NCBI GenBank assembly: GCA_964424035.1
Contig: CAYRHB010000166.1
Location: 1 to 5,139 of the forward strand
DNA from: Leptolinea sp964424035
GTDB taxonomy: Bacteria; Chloroflexota; Anaerolineae; Anaerolineales; Anaerolineaceae
Length of the DNA stretch: 5,139 nucleotides
Direction: 5' to 3'
In this document: positions 1 through 5,139 of the stretch, one piece after another
Layout of the letters: every line of letters starts with the position of its first letter
Numbering within the stretch: position 1 is the stretch's first letter
Program-made: the position numbers and the translations under genes
Notes under the pieces: model-generated
The model's database searches: none
Told to the model about the DNA's origin: nothing
What the model saw: only the letters and a program-made list of their open reading frames with translations

Positions 1-1232
1 TCCGATCTTGTATCTATCTCGGAGAAAGCGACCTTTGGCGTGGAAAACCGCTGGATACGGCCATTCTGGAAGTACTGAAATCAAACGGGCTGGCAGGCGC
101 CACAGTTTTCCGGGGTGTTTCCGGTTTTGGCGCACATTCCCATATTCGATCTTCTGCTGTCGAAGTGCTGTCCACGGATCTACCCGTGCTGATAGAAGCT
201 GTGGATACACCGGAACGGATTCAACAGGCTTATTCCAGCATATCTCCCATGGTCGGAGAAGGTTTGATCACCCTCGAAGATGTTACGATCATGAAATATG
301 CTCACCGGTATATGAATTTGCTGCCGGTCGATAAACCTGTATCCGAGGTTATGACAGAGGTAGTGGTGTCTCTGGATGAAAACCTTCCCGTCCGGAAAGC
401 CTGGGAAACGATGGTCCGGAATGGATTGAAAGCCCTGCCGGTGGTGAACGGGCAGGGAATGGTAACAGGCATCTTAACCGATGAAGATCTGCTGAACCGG
501 GCAGGAATCAAACAGCGCCTTTCTGTGGCTTTGCGCCTTGGTGAACCATCTGATCAGGATGAATTTCACGAAATGGATGAGGTGAAAAAGCGGGTAAAGG
601 ATGTAATGACTCAACCGGTTGTTACGATCTTAAAGACCGAATACCTGGGGTCTGCGGTATCCAAAATAGTCAAAGCGGGATTAAAGCGTGCGCCAGTGAC
701 AGACGAGACGGGTCAACTGGTCGGTATGCTTTCCCGGTTGGATATCCTCAGGCAGGTGGTGGATTTTCCGATGTATGCCAATGTTCCGCACATCCATCCG
801 GGTTCGGTAAGGCAGGTTAAAGACATTATGCGGACGGATATTCCGGCTGTGCGCAGTGATGAGAAACTGGCGGCCATAATAGAAAAGTTCGTTGGTTATG
901 AGAGCCACCGGCTGGTTGTGGTTGATGAAACCGGGTCGGCGATCGGTATGATCGCTGACTCTGATGCTGTGGCACGGGTTGAATCTGCGCATCGACAGGG
1001 GATACTGGAGGCTCTTAAGAAGATCGGGAGACCCCCTGCCGGATCCGAAACGGCCGCCTCGATCATGTCATCCGGTGTGACGGTGATCTCTCCGGAAGCG
1101 TCGCTCGCGGATGCCGCGCGTCTGATGCTCGGTGAGGGCCGTAAATGGCTCGTCGTTGTAGATGAGAGGAATGTCCCACTCGGCCTGGTAGACAGACGGG
1201 TGTTGCTGGAAGCCCTGGCATCGCTTCTCTGA
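1..1232 (+). CDS. DUF190 / four-CBS-domain protein (5' end outside window)
   Basis: The reading frame is open from the left edge (first full codon at 3) to TGA at 1230-1232, giving 409 visible residues. Residues 1-100 are a DUF190 domain (PF02641, PII/GlnB-like fold), recognisable from YLGESDLWRGKPL, GLAGATVFRG, GFGAHSHIR and VGEGLITLEDV; only a few N-terminal residues seem to be missing. Four CBS repeats follow at about 114-166, 197-253, 271-326 and 351-407, that is, two Bateman modules. The [ST]xxD motif that contacts the ribose of adenine nucleotides in many CBS proteins is intact in CBS1 (TDED, 159-162) and CBS2 (SRLD, 244-247). It is ADSD in CBS3 (318-321) and DRRV in CBS4 (397-400). There is no signal peptide or membrane segment, so it is probably a cytosolic sensor or regulator. 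In other genomes DUF190 genes often lie beside crcB fluoride-channel genes; that neighbour would be upstream and is not visible. The GTG at 165 is internal to DUF190 and is not the start. The family call is firm; the ligand and target are unknown. Confidence 0.93.
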   Translation, partial: RSCIYLGESDLWRGKPLDTAILEVLKSNGLAGATVFRGVSGFGAHSHIRSSAVEVLSTDLPVLIEAVDTPERIQQAYSSISPMVGEGLITLEDVTIMKYAHRYMNLLPVDKPVSEVMTEVVVSLDENLPVRKAWETMVRNGLKALPVVNGQGMVTGILTDEDLLNRAGIKQRLSVALRLGEPSDQDEFHEMDEVKKRVKDVMTQPVVTILKTEYLGSAVSKIVKAGLKRAPVTDETGQLVGMLSRLDILRQVVDFPMYANVPHIHPGSVRQVKDIMRTDIPAVRSDEKLAAIIEKFVGYESHRLVVVDETGSAIGMIADSDAVARVESAHRQGILEALKKIGRPPAGSETAASIMSSGVTVISPEASLADAARLMLGEGRKWLVVVDERNVPLGLVDRRVLLEALASLL

Positions 1233-1247
1233 CAGCGACTTGTAGCG

Positions 1248-2906
1248 CTATTTGTACAACGGGACAGCATCGGATTCTTCAATATGATCCTCGACTGTCC
1301 ATCGACTGACCCGTTTTACGCCTTCAGTGGTGAATGTCATTTCCATGTCAATCCGCTCGGCTTCCATCAGGAATTGCTGGGTCAATATGAAGGTATCCTC
1401 ATCCTTCCAGCGGCCCTTAAAGGCAACCGGTCCATAGTTTTGTGTGGGGCTGATCCGGTAAATTCCATCCAGCCCGATCCGCGCGGAGAACTCTTCGCTT
1501 TTATCACCATACATCAAATCGATGGCAGCTTCATCAATGCGGTCAAAATGAAACGTGAATGTTGACCATCCATGCGTGCCGTTCAGGTCGAGATAGGTTT
1601 TCCCGCTAATATCCCGTGCCAGTGGTGGAAGGTTAAAAGGGGCCTGCAATTCTTCACCGGCTGCGGCCACCAACTGCTCTTTCAGAGCGGCGGTCCCAGA
1701 CGGATCAGGGGGCAAGGGAATGTTAGAAGCCGCCGCCGGGATGATATAGGTGTCCAGCAGGTCATCATACGTATTCCAGGAAGCATCGCGGATCCCGGCT
1801 GTGAACACCACCACCATATCCTGTTTGGGCAACACAATAATCTGCTGACCACCCCAACCGAGAGCATTGTAGATGCCGTTCGGTCTCACCCACCACAGAT
1901 ACCCGTAATTCACACCCCCGGCCAGATTCATATAAGGTCGTGTGGATTCTTTGATCCAGTCTGGCGTAAGTACAATGTCTGTACCCCAAAGCCCGAATTG
2001 AAGATATAACTGGCCAAACCGCAGCATATCGGCAGGGGCGAGAGCCAGACCGGTTCCCCCCATGGTGTGCCCGCTGGTATCTTCGATCCAGGTATAGCGA
2101 GAGATACCCAACGGGGTGAATAATTCGCGTTCCACCAGGCTGGAGACCGGTTCCCCGGCGGCTTCCTGAACGAGCATGGAAACAAGGTGCGATCCCCCCG
2201 TATTGTAGTTAAAAATGCGCCCCGGCGCGGTGACTGTGGGACGGCTGAAAAAGTATTCAACCGGGGAATCTGAATCGAAGATATACCAGTTGTCGTTCAA
2301 ACCGGAACGTAAAGGCTCGCTCCATTCCACGCCGGATGACATGGTCAGCAGGTGCCTTAACGTAATGGCTTTGCGGCTGTCATCCTCAAGGCGAACATCA
2401 GGAAAGTAGGAATAGACAGGCGTATCCAGATCGTCGATCAGACCATCCCGTTCAGCCAGCCCCACGGCGGCGGAGGTTACGCTTTTGGTGCACGAGTAAA
2501 TATTATGCGGGGTTTCCCGGTCAAATGGCGGAAAATAGGCTTCCAGCACCAGCGCGCCGTGACGCGCTACCAGCACGCTGTGGATGTTGCGACCATCTGC
2601 CTGAATAGCTTTCAGCAGGGCAGCCAGCATGGCCGGGTCCATCCCCTGTTCCTCCGGCGGGGATGCCGGCCAGGGTTTTACGTCCGTCTGCCGTACGGGC
2701 TTTGGTGTGGGGCTGGCAGTGGCGGCAGGGGTTTGCGGTTGCTGGCAGGGCGGGAGAGTGGGAGTCGAAATGGGGGTGTTAGTCAGGGTAGGGGTTGAGG
2801 CAATAACTGTTGCGGATGGCGTTGGTGATGTCACAGGCGCAGCCGTTCCGCAGGCGGAAAGCAGGAACATCACAAGAATAAAGATAGAGCGTCTCTTGAT
2901 ATTCAT
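1248..2906 (-). CDS. Lipoprotein serine hydrolase, class C beta-lactamase / CubicO family
   Basis: This is a 552-residue protein. The ATG at 2906 is chosen because it opens directly on a lipoprotein signal peptide: KRR at 4-6, a hydrophobic run, then lipobox LSAC with the lipidated Cys19. An in-frame GTG at 2948 would put 14 non-signal residues ahead of it. Residues 24-76 form a Thr/Pro/Ser-rich linker, a tether common in Anaerolineae surface lipoproteins. The hydrolase domain spans about 81-391. The catalytic SxxK is SCTK (Ser138, Lys141); the tyrosine motif is YNTG (Tyr234); the third, KTG-like box is GWGGQ (350-354), followed by a strand running to VVVFTAG. The last ~140 residues are a beta-rich C-terminal domain with GLDGIYRI and KGRW, of a kind seen in other CubicO-like hydrolases. 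It probably acts outside the cytoplasmic membrane as an esterase, amidase or D-Ala-D-Ala peptidase-like enzyme. Substrate cannot be inferred, and beta-lactam resistance should not be assumed. It converges on the DUF190-CBS gene with a 15-base gap. Confidence 0.9.
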   Translation of the reverse strand: MNIKRRSIFILVMFLLSACGTAAPVTSPTPSATVIASTPTLTNTPISTPTLPPCQQPQTPAATASPTPKPVRQTDVKPWPASPPEEQGMDPAMLAALLKAIQADGRNIHSVLVARHGALVLEAYFPPFDRETPHNIYSCTKSVTSAAVGLAERDGLIDDLDTPVYSYFPDVRLEDDSRKAITLRHLLTMSSGVEWSEPLRSGLNDNWYIFDSDSPVEYFFSRPTVTAPGRIFNYNTGGSHLVSMLVQEAAGEPVSSLVERELFTPLGISRYTWIEDTSGHTMGGTGLALAPADMLRFGQLYLQFGLWGTDIVLTPDWIKESTRPYMNLAGGVNYGYLWWVRPNGIYNALGWGGQQIIVLPKQDMVVVFTAGIRDASWNTYDDLLDTYIIPAAASNIPLPPDPSGTAALKEQLVAAAGEELQAPFNLPPLARDISGKTYLDLNGTHGWSTFTFHFDRIDEAAIDLMYGDKSEEFSARIGLDGIYRISPTQNYGPVAFKGRWKDEDTFILTQQFLMEAERIDMEMTFTTEGVKRVSRWTVEDHIEESDAVPLYK

Positions 2907-3021
2907 AATTCCATCAGGCTGCTGCCATATGTGAACAGTTCGAATCACTCCGGGTAAATAATCGCATGGTTGGATCCATCATATCTTTCTGAACAAATAC
3001 CGGCTATTAATTTTGCCTGAA

Positions 3022-3027
3022 ATTATA
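3022..3027 (-). promoter_or_regulatory. Candidate -10 box for the lipoprotein hydrolase gene
   Basis: On the minus strand these bases read TATAAT, a perfect -10 hexamer, about 115 bases ahead of the ATG at 2906. At 17 bases further upstream there is no good -35 (ACAAAT). A better GACA-containing hexamer, CGGACA at 3053-3048, sits at a spacing of 20. The -10 is therefore suggestive only, and the implied leader would be roughly 110 nucleotides. The ribosome binding site just ahead of the ATG is weak (TGGA). Confidence 0.35.
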
Positions 3028-3128
3028 AAAACTCGCAGATGGGAATTTGTCCGGCAATCAGCAGCCTGTCTCAAACCAATTGACGGATCGCGGTATCTGG
3101 AAAGCGTAAACTGATTGAAAGGTATTTT

Positions 3129-3157
3129 ATGGCAGATACTGGTATCCTAGATATGAT
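3129..3157 (+). promoter_or_regulatory. Candidate promoter for the first V4R gene
   Basis: ATGGCA at 3129-3134 (4 of 6 to TTGACA) and TATGAT at 3152-3157 (5 of 6 to TATAAT) are separated by exactly 17 bases. Transcription would start near 3164, leaving a leader of about 124 nucleotides. The spacer contains the inverted repeat GATAC-TG-GTATC (3135-3146), a natural place for a repressor or activator. TTGACG at 3080-3085 and TTGAAA at 3115-3120 are closer -35 matches, but neither has a partner -10 at normal spacing. Confidence 0.3.
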
Positions 3158-3167
3158 CGGGTTATAG
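3129..3167 (+). CDS. Possible 12-codon leader peptide or decayed gene start
   Basis: ATG at 3129 opens a frame encoding MADTGILDMIGL, ending in TAG at 3165-3167. GAAAGG at 3117-3122 lies 6 bases ahead of the ATG, a good ribosome binding site for such a tiny frame. The piece DTGIL resembles DSGIL at residues 6-10 of the V4R protein that starts 121 bases downstream. It could be a leader peptide, a remnant of a duplicated gene start, or chance. It conflicts with the candidate promoter that overlaps it: if that promoter is the real one, this frame is not transcribed from it. Confidence 0.2.
   Translation: MADTGILDMIGL
3135..3146. repeat. Short inverted repeat GATAC-TG-GTATC
   Basis: Five-base perfect arms flank a TG centre. 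CAGATAC of the left arm recurs as a direct repeat at 3174-3180. The right arm, extended to GGTATC (3141-3146), can also pair with GATACC at 3176-3181, enclosing a smaller hairpin at 3158-3171 (CGGGT, loop TATA, GCCCG, one G-U pair). This allows either a protein-binding site or alternative RNA pairings in the V4R leader. Arms this short can arise by chance. Confidence 0.3.
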
Positions 3168-3287
3168 CCCGTTCAGATACCATTTGTAAAAGGTTGGAAA
3201 TCGCCCCTCCCGGTTTTGAATTTTCGGCCTTTTTTCTGTGAACTGGCAATCTCCGGTCAGTCATCTTATTATTTGGGGACTAAATTA

Positions 3288-3920
3288 ATGAAAACCATAC
3301 CTGATAGCGGGATCCTGTATCCCAATCTTTTTATTCGAAATATGTTATTGTCTGTGGAAGATGTAGCCGGCGCCAATGGGGCCAAAGCGATCCTGAATTT
3401 GGCAGGATATCCGGAATTGATCGGCAACTACCCGCCTGCAGATATGGAAGCGGGGATCGATATTGCCCGTTACTCCGCGATCATGGCAGCCATTGATGAT
3501 CTGTACGGTGATAAAGGCGGTCAGATACTGGCCATGCGCGCGGGGAATGCCATGTTCTCAGTGGCGCAGAAGGTAATGGGAGAGATTCCGGGGTTCACCC
3601 TGGCGGAACTGGAATCCAGGTCTGTGGAAGAGAGAGCCGAAGCCGCGTTGTGTCTGGTGCGTACGGTGATCACCCACAAACCGACCACCTCCATCCCACG
3701 CACGGAGGACGGCCAGTTCCTGTATGCTGTGGAAAAATGCCCGGTCTGTTTTGGACGGGAAACCAAAACTCCGCGCTGTTATATTACAGCCGGATTGCTG
3801 CAGGGAGCCATTCGCTGGGCTACAGGCGGACAGGAATTCGATGTGAAACATATGCGGGCGCATTCCTGCGGTGACCCGACCTGTGATTACATCATCCCTG
3901 TGAATCCCGCGGCAAAATAA
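3288..3920 (+). CDS. V4R-domain protein, paralog 1
   Basis: This is a 210-residue cytosolic protein with no signal peptide or membrane segment. ATG 3288 is chosen because GGGGA (3275-3279) stands 8 bases ahead and because the protein then aligns from its first residues with the downstream paralog. An in-frame TTG at 3216 would add 24 unmatched residues. The N-terminal half carries the signatures SGILYPN, SVEDVAGANG, IGNYPP and LYGDKGG. The C-terminal part, about 143-205, is a V4R domain (PF02830, the ligand-binding fold of BchJ and XylR/DmpR-type sensors, related to TRAPP/Bet3). Its motifs are CPVCFGR (C151, C154), PRCY (C164) and AHSCGDPTC (H192, C194, C199). Known V4R domains bind small hydrophobic molecules and often a structural zinc. 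No DNA-binding or ATPase domain is attached, so this is not a complete XylR-type regulator. Its ligand is unknown; 'vinyl reductase' is only a domain name, and no pigment-synthesis gene is nearby. The second copy follows after 160 bases. Confidence 0.88.
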   Translation: MKTIPDSGILYPNLFIRNMLLSVEDVAGANGAKAILNLAGYPELIGNYPPADMEAGIDIARYSAIMAAIDDLYGDKGGQILAMRAGNAMFSVAQKVMGEIPGFTLAELESRSVEERAEAALCLVRTVITHKPTTSIPRTEDGQFLYAVEKCPVCFGRETKTPRCYITAGLLQGAIRWATGGQEFDVKHMRAHSCGDPTCDYIIPVNPAAK

Positions 3921-3927
3921 CCTCCGC

Positions 3928-3950
3928 ATGGACAGCGTCGGCTGAACCAT
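3928..3950 (+). other. Hairpin after the first V4R gene, no T-tract
   Basis: ATGG and CAGC pair with GCTG and CCAT around the tetraloop GTCG, with a 1x2 internal loop: an 8-pair stem starting 7 bases past the stop codon. No run of T follows, so it is not a standard intrinsic terminator. It could slow polymerase or protect the 3' end of the first transcript. Confidence 0.25.
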
Positions 3951-3965
3951 CCATCTGACAGGCCT

Positions 3966-3994
3966 TTGCATACCCGGTTCAAAATCGGTATTAT
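3966..3994 (+). promoter_or_regulatory. Candidate promoter for the second V4R gene
   Basis: TTGCAT at 3966-3971 (matching only the TTG of a -35) and TATTAT at 3989-3994 (5 of 6 to TATAAT) are spaced by exactly 17 bases. Transcription would start near 4001, giving an ~80-nucleotide leader that includes the dyad at 4042-4062. The -10 lies inside a perfect inverted repeat, GTATTA-TGG-TAATAC (3988-4002), which may reflect regulator binding. Confidence 0.35.
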
Positions 3995-4041
3995 GGTAAT
4001 ACACTGATTTCCCGCATGGCAGAACCATCAAGATCGACGAA

Positions 4042-4062
4042 TTTTTCCGGTTACCGGAAAAA
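4042..4062. promoter_or_regulatory. Perfect 21-base dyad ahead of the second V4R gene
   Basis: TTTTTCCGGT (4042-4051) and ACCGGAAAAA (4053-4062) are exact inverted arms around a single T. On both strands the T-run precedes the GC core and A follows it, so it cannot work as a U-tailed terminator in either direction. It ends 18 bases before the GTG start and 10 bases before GAGG. It is a good candidate for an operator, or for an RNA hairpin that affects access to the ribosome binding site. Confidence 0.5.
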
Positions 4063-4072
4063 AAGAAAGATC

Positions 4073-4076
4073 GAGG
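4073..4076 (+). promoter_or_regulatory. Ribosome binding site supporting the GTG start at 4081
   Basis: GAGG is followed by TTTT and then GTG. The 4-base spacing is short. No ATG lies nearby in frame, and the paralog alignment supports a start here, so the GTG is accepted. Confidence 0.5.
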
Positions 4077-4080
4077 TTTT

Positions 4081-4722
4081 GTGAGCCCAATTGATCCCAT
4101 ACTGGAAAGCGGTCTTTATTTCCCCAATAATGTAGCCCGCATTTTCATGCTGTCTCTGGAAGATGTGGTCGGGGTAAACGGGTTAAATACCATCCTCCAC
4201 CAGGCGGGGCAGGACGAATATATTGGGAATTATCCTCCCAACGATACGGACAAGGAATTTGATTATTCCTATTTTTCATCCATCGCGGCTGCCCTGGATG
4301 CGATGTACGGCTCAAAAAGCGCGCGGATGCTGGCCATCCGTGCCGGGACGGTTACATTCAATCAGATGCTGAAGGACTTTGGCGAACCGGTCGATATCCA
4401 CAGTGTGGATTTTGAAGCCAGATCTTTGACCGATAAGATCGCCGCCGGATTGATGATCATCCGCAACATGTTCAGCAATACAAAAGAGGAGCCGGTCGTC
4501 CTGACGGATAAGGGGCATTTCCTGTATACCGTCCATTATTGCCCGGCCTGCTGGGGCAGGACCACGAGCGAGCCTTCGTGTTACCTGATCTCGGGCATAT
4601 TGCGGGCATCCCTGCACTGGGTGACAGGCGGGTTGGAGTTCGAGGTCACCCAGACCAAAGCCCATTCCTGCGGTGACCCGACCTGTGATTTCGTTATCCC
4701 GGTAACGCCCGCAGGGAAATAA
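4081..4722 (+). CDS. V4R-domain protein, paralog 2
   Basis: This 213-residue cytosolic protein begins at GTG and aligns end to end with the preceding gene product, at about 45% identity by hand alignment. The N-terminal half shows SGLYFPN, SLEDVVGVNG, IGNYPP and MYGSKSARMLAIRAG. The C-terminal V4R domain, about 146-208, has CPACWGR (C154, C157), PSCY (C167) and AHSCGDPTC (H195, C197, C202). All five cysteines and the HxC pair are shared with paralog 1, while the middle region (about 95-140) diverges strongly. This is what one expects if fold and metal site are held constant while ligand choice drifts. The role is probably small-molecule or metal binding, possibly sensory, with no output domain attached. 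The two copies could form a heterodimer, since V4R/Bet3-fold proteins often dimerise; that is inference. No terminator is visible after the stop. Confidence 0.88.
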   Translation: MSPIDPILESGLYFPNNVARIFMLSLEDVVGVNGLNTILHQAGQDEYIGNYPPNDTDKEFDYSYFSSIAAALDAMYGSKSARMLAIRAGTVTFNQMLKDFGEPVDIHSVDFEARSLTDKIAAGLMIIRNMFSNTKEEPVVLTDKGHFLYTVHYCPACWGRTTSEPSCYLISGILRASLHWVTGGLEFEVTQTKAHSCGDPTCDFVIPVTPAGK

Positions 4723-4895
4723 AACAAGTCCTGGTAATTTCAACAGAAAATACATGGGGTGGATTGAGCGGTGGAACTTGTGCAACCAGGGACAGAAATT
4801 AAATACGAATTATCGTGACATACTATGGATTTGATTCTCTGTATAATGATTTCGACAGATGATCTTATGCCAATGGGTAAATTGGATGGGGAACT
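4723..4895. other. Intergenic region and GC-to-AT transition
   Basis: After the second V4R stop the composition changes: from about 4795 on the sequence is AT-rich. TATAAT at 4842-4847 is a perfect plus-strand -10, but the best -35, GTGACA at 4815-4820, is 21 bases away, longer than usual. No hairpin terminator, direct repeat or integrase site is seen at the transition. Confidence 0.4.
4842..4847 (+). promoter_or_regulatory. Candidate -10 box for the AT-rich gene
   Basis: TATAAT matches consensus fully and lies 48 bases ahead of the ATG at 4896. GTGACA (5 of 6 to TTGACA) is present, but its spacing of 21 is too long for a typical sigma-70 promoter. In AT-rich DNA such a hexamer can occur by chance. 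Confidence 0.35.
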
Positions 4896-5139
4896 ATGAA
4901 ACACAAGAAACCAATTCAAGAGGGAGAAAAAGTAACAGTAATAAAAAACGGGGACAAAATCAGAGTTTCTAAAATCGAAGCACAATATAATTTTGCTTTT
5001 GAGTTTGATAACATTGCAAGACTATATGTTATAAAAGCAAAAGAGCCTGGAATAAAATACTATGAAAATAGAGCTTATATTATTAGTGCAATAATTTTTT
5101 CATGTTCTTTCTTAGAAGCAGCGCAAAGTGAATTATTCT
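4896..5139 (+). CDS. AT-rich gene of unknown function (3' end outside window); possible HEPN-like
   Basis: ATG 4896 opens a frame that runs off the right edge with 81 visible residues. The closest upstream in-frame stop is TAA at 4878. No other ATG lies between it and 4896, so the start is well fixed; GGA at 4884-4886 and GGGGA at 4888-4892 supply a binding site. The first ~30 residues are Lys-rich and hydrophilic (KHKKPIQEGEKVTVIKNGDK). Residues 60-81 look like an amphipathic helix ending FLEAAQSELF. A helix of the type 'A-I-x-F-S-x-x-x-L-E-A-x-x-x-E-L' is seen at the start of many HEPN-fold proteins, including phage-defence and toxin families, but the catalytic RxxxxH would lie beyond the window, so this is a weak hint only. 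GC is about 29%, and codons such as AGA and ATA are frequent, unlike the neighbouring genes. Horizontal acquisition is likely. Confidence 0.65.
   Translation, partial: MKHKKPIQEGEKVTVIKNGDKIRVSKIEAQYNFAFEFDNIARLYVIKAKEPGIKYYENRAYIISAIIFSCSFLEAAQSELF

Larger units (their letters stand above)
2907..3287. other. Divergent intergenic region, 381 bases
   Basis: This gap separates the minus-strand lipoprotein gene from the plus-strand first V4R gene. It holds candidate promoters for both directions, a short inverted repeat (GATAC-TG-GTATC), a small hairpin around 3158-3171 and one possible 12-codon reading frame; each is listed separately. The first ~60 bases next to the lipoprotein gene and the stretch 3183-3270 show nothing I can name. 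A T-run near 3230-3235 follows no stable hairpin. No tRNA or other RNA gene is recognisable. Confidence 0.7.
3921..4080. other. Intergenic region between the two V4R genes
   Basis: The 160-base gap is too long for tight translational coupling. In order it holds a hairpin just after the first stop, a candidate promoter with a -10 inside a small inverted repeat, a perfect dyad, and the ribosome binding site of the second gene. No reading frame of interest is seen. The order suggests the second V4R gene can be expressed and controlled on its own. Confidence 0.6.

Noticed and set aside
165..1232. GTG at 165 as the start of the CBS protein
   Set aside because: The frame stays open to the left edge and encodes an unmistakable DUF190 N-terminal half, so 165 is internal.
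1233..1247. Bidirectional terminator between the convergent genes
   Set aside because: The 15-base gap and adjoining TAGCGCTA palindrome give only a very short stem with no T-tract.
2629..2934. Gly/Val-rich plus-strand frame opposite the lipoprotein N-terminus
   Set aside because: It is the antisense image of the Thr/Pro linker and signal peptide; the hydrolase on the minus strand explains the region.
2907..2948. GTG at 2948 as the start of the serine hydrolase
   Set aside because: It would place 14 polar residues before the signal peptide; ATG 2906 begins directly at the lipoprotein signal.
3209..3236. Intrinsic terminator or attenuator before the first V4R gene
   Set aside because: The T-run at about 3230-3235 follows only a 3-pair CCG/CGG stem, too weak to act as a terminator.
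3216..3287. TTG at 3216 as the start of the first V4R gene
   Set aside because: There is no ribosome binding site and the extra 24 residues have no match in the paralog; ATG 3288 fits both tests.
4740..4985. Minus-strand frame across the AT-rich edge
   Set aside because: It has no recognisable motifs and overlaps the better-supported plus-strand start at 4896 with its upstream binding site.
1..5139. CRISPR array, transposon ends, tRNA or rRNA
   Set aside because: No regularly spaced repeats, transposase motifs, terminal inverted repeats or cloverleaf-like sequence were seen on either strand.

Overview
The window looks like a piece of chromosome from a Chloroflexota bacterium, most likely of the Anaerolineae type. 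Three things suggest this, all by recognition rather than by search. One is a DUF190 domain fused to several CBS domains. Another is a lipoprotein whose lipobox is followed by a long Thr/Pro-rich linker. The third is a pair of V4R proteins with the 'GNYPP' and 'CPxC(F/W)GR' signatures. The main genes have moderately high GC; the last ~240 bases are strikingly AT-rich (about 29% GC) and may be acquired DNA.

Layout. (1) Positions 1-1232, plus strand: the 3' part of a gene for a DUF190 + four-CBS protein, a PII-like fold coupled to nucleotide-sensing Bateman modules; its start lies left of the window. (2) Positions 1248-2906, minus strand: a lipoprotein serine hydrolase of the class C beta-lactamase / CubicO family, ending only 15 bases from gene 1 in convergent orientation. 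(3) Positions 2907-3287: a 381-base divergent intergenic region with candidate promoters in both directions, a short inverted repeat and a possible 12-codon minigene. (4) Positions 3288-3920 and 4081-4722, plus strand: two tandem V4R-domain paralogs, about 45% identical by hand alignment. They are separated by 160 bases holding a hairpin, a candidate promoter and a perfect 21-base dyad just ahead of the second gene's ribosome binding site. (5) Positions 4896 to the right edge, plus strand: the start of an AT-rich gene of unknown function, with a weak resemblance to HEPN-type helices.

The genes do not form an obvious pathway. The most coherent unit is the V4R pair: small cytosolic proteins, probably ligand or metal binding, each apparently with its own control region. 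Both lack the Glu and one Cys that I recall as zinc ligands in characterised V4R sensor domains, and instead share a Cys/His set (CPxC, PxCY, AHSCGDPTC). I see no RNA genes, CRISPR array, insertion sequence or convincing intrinsic terminator.
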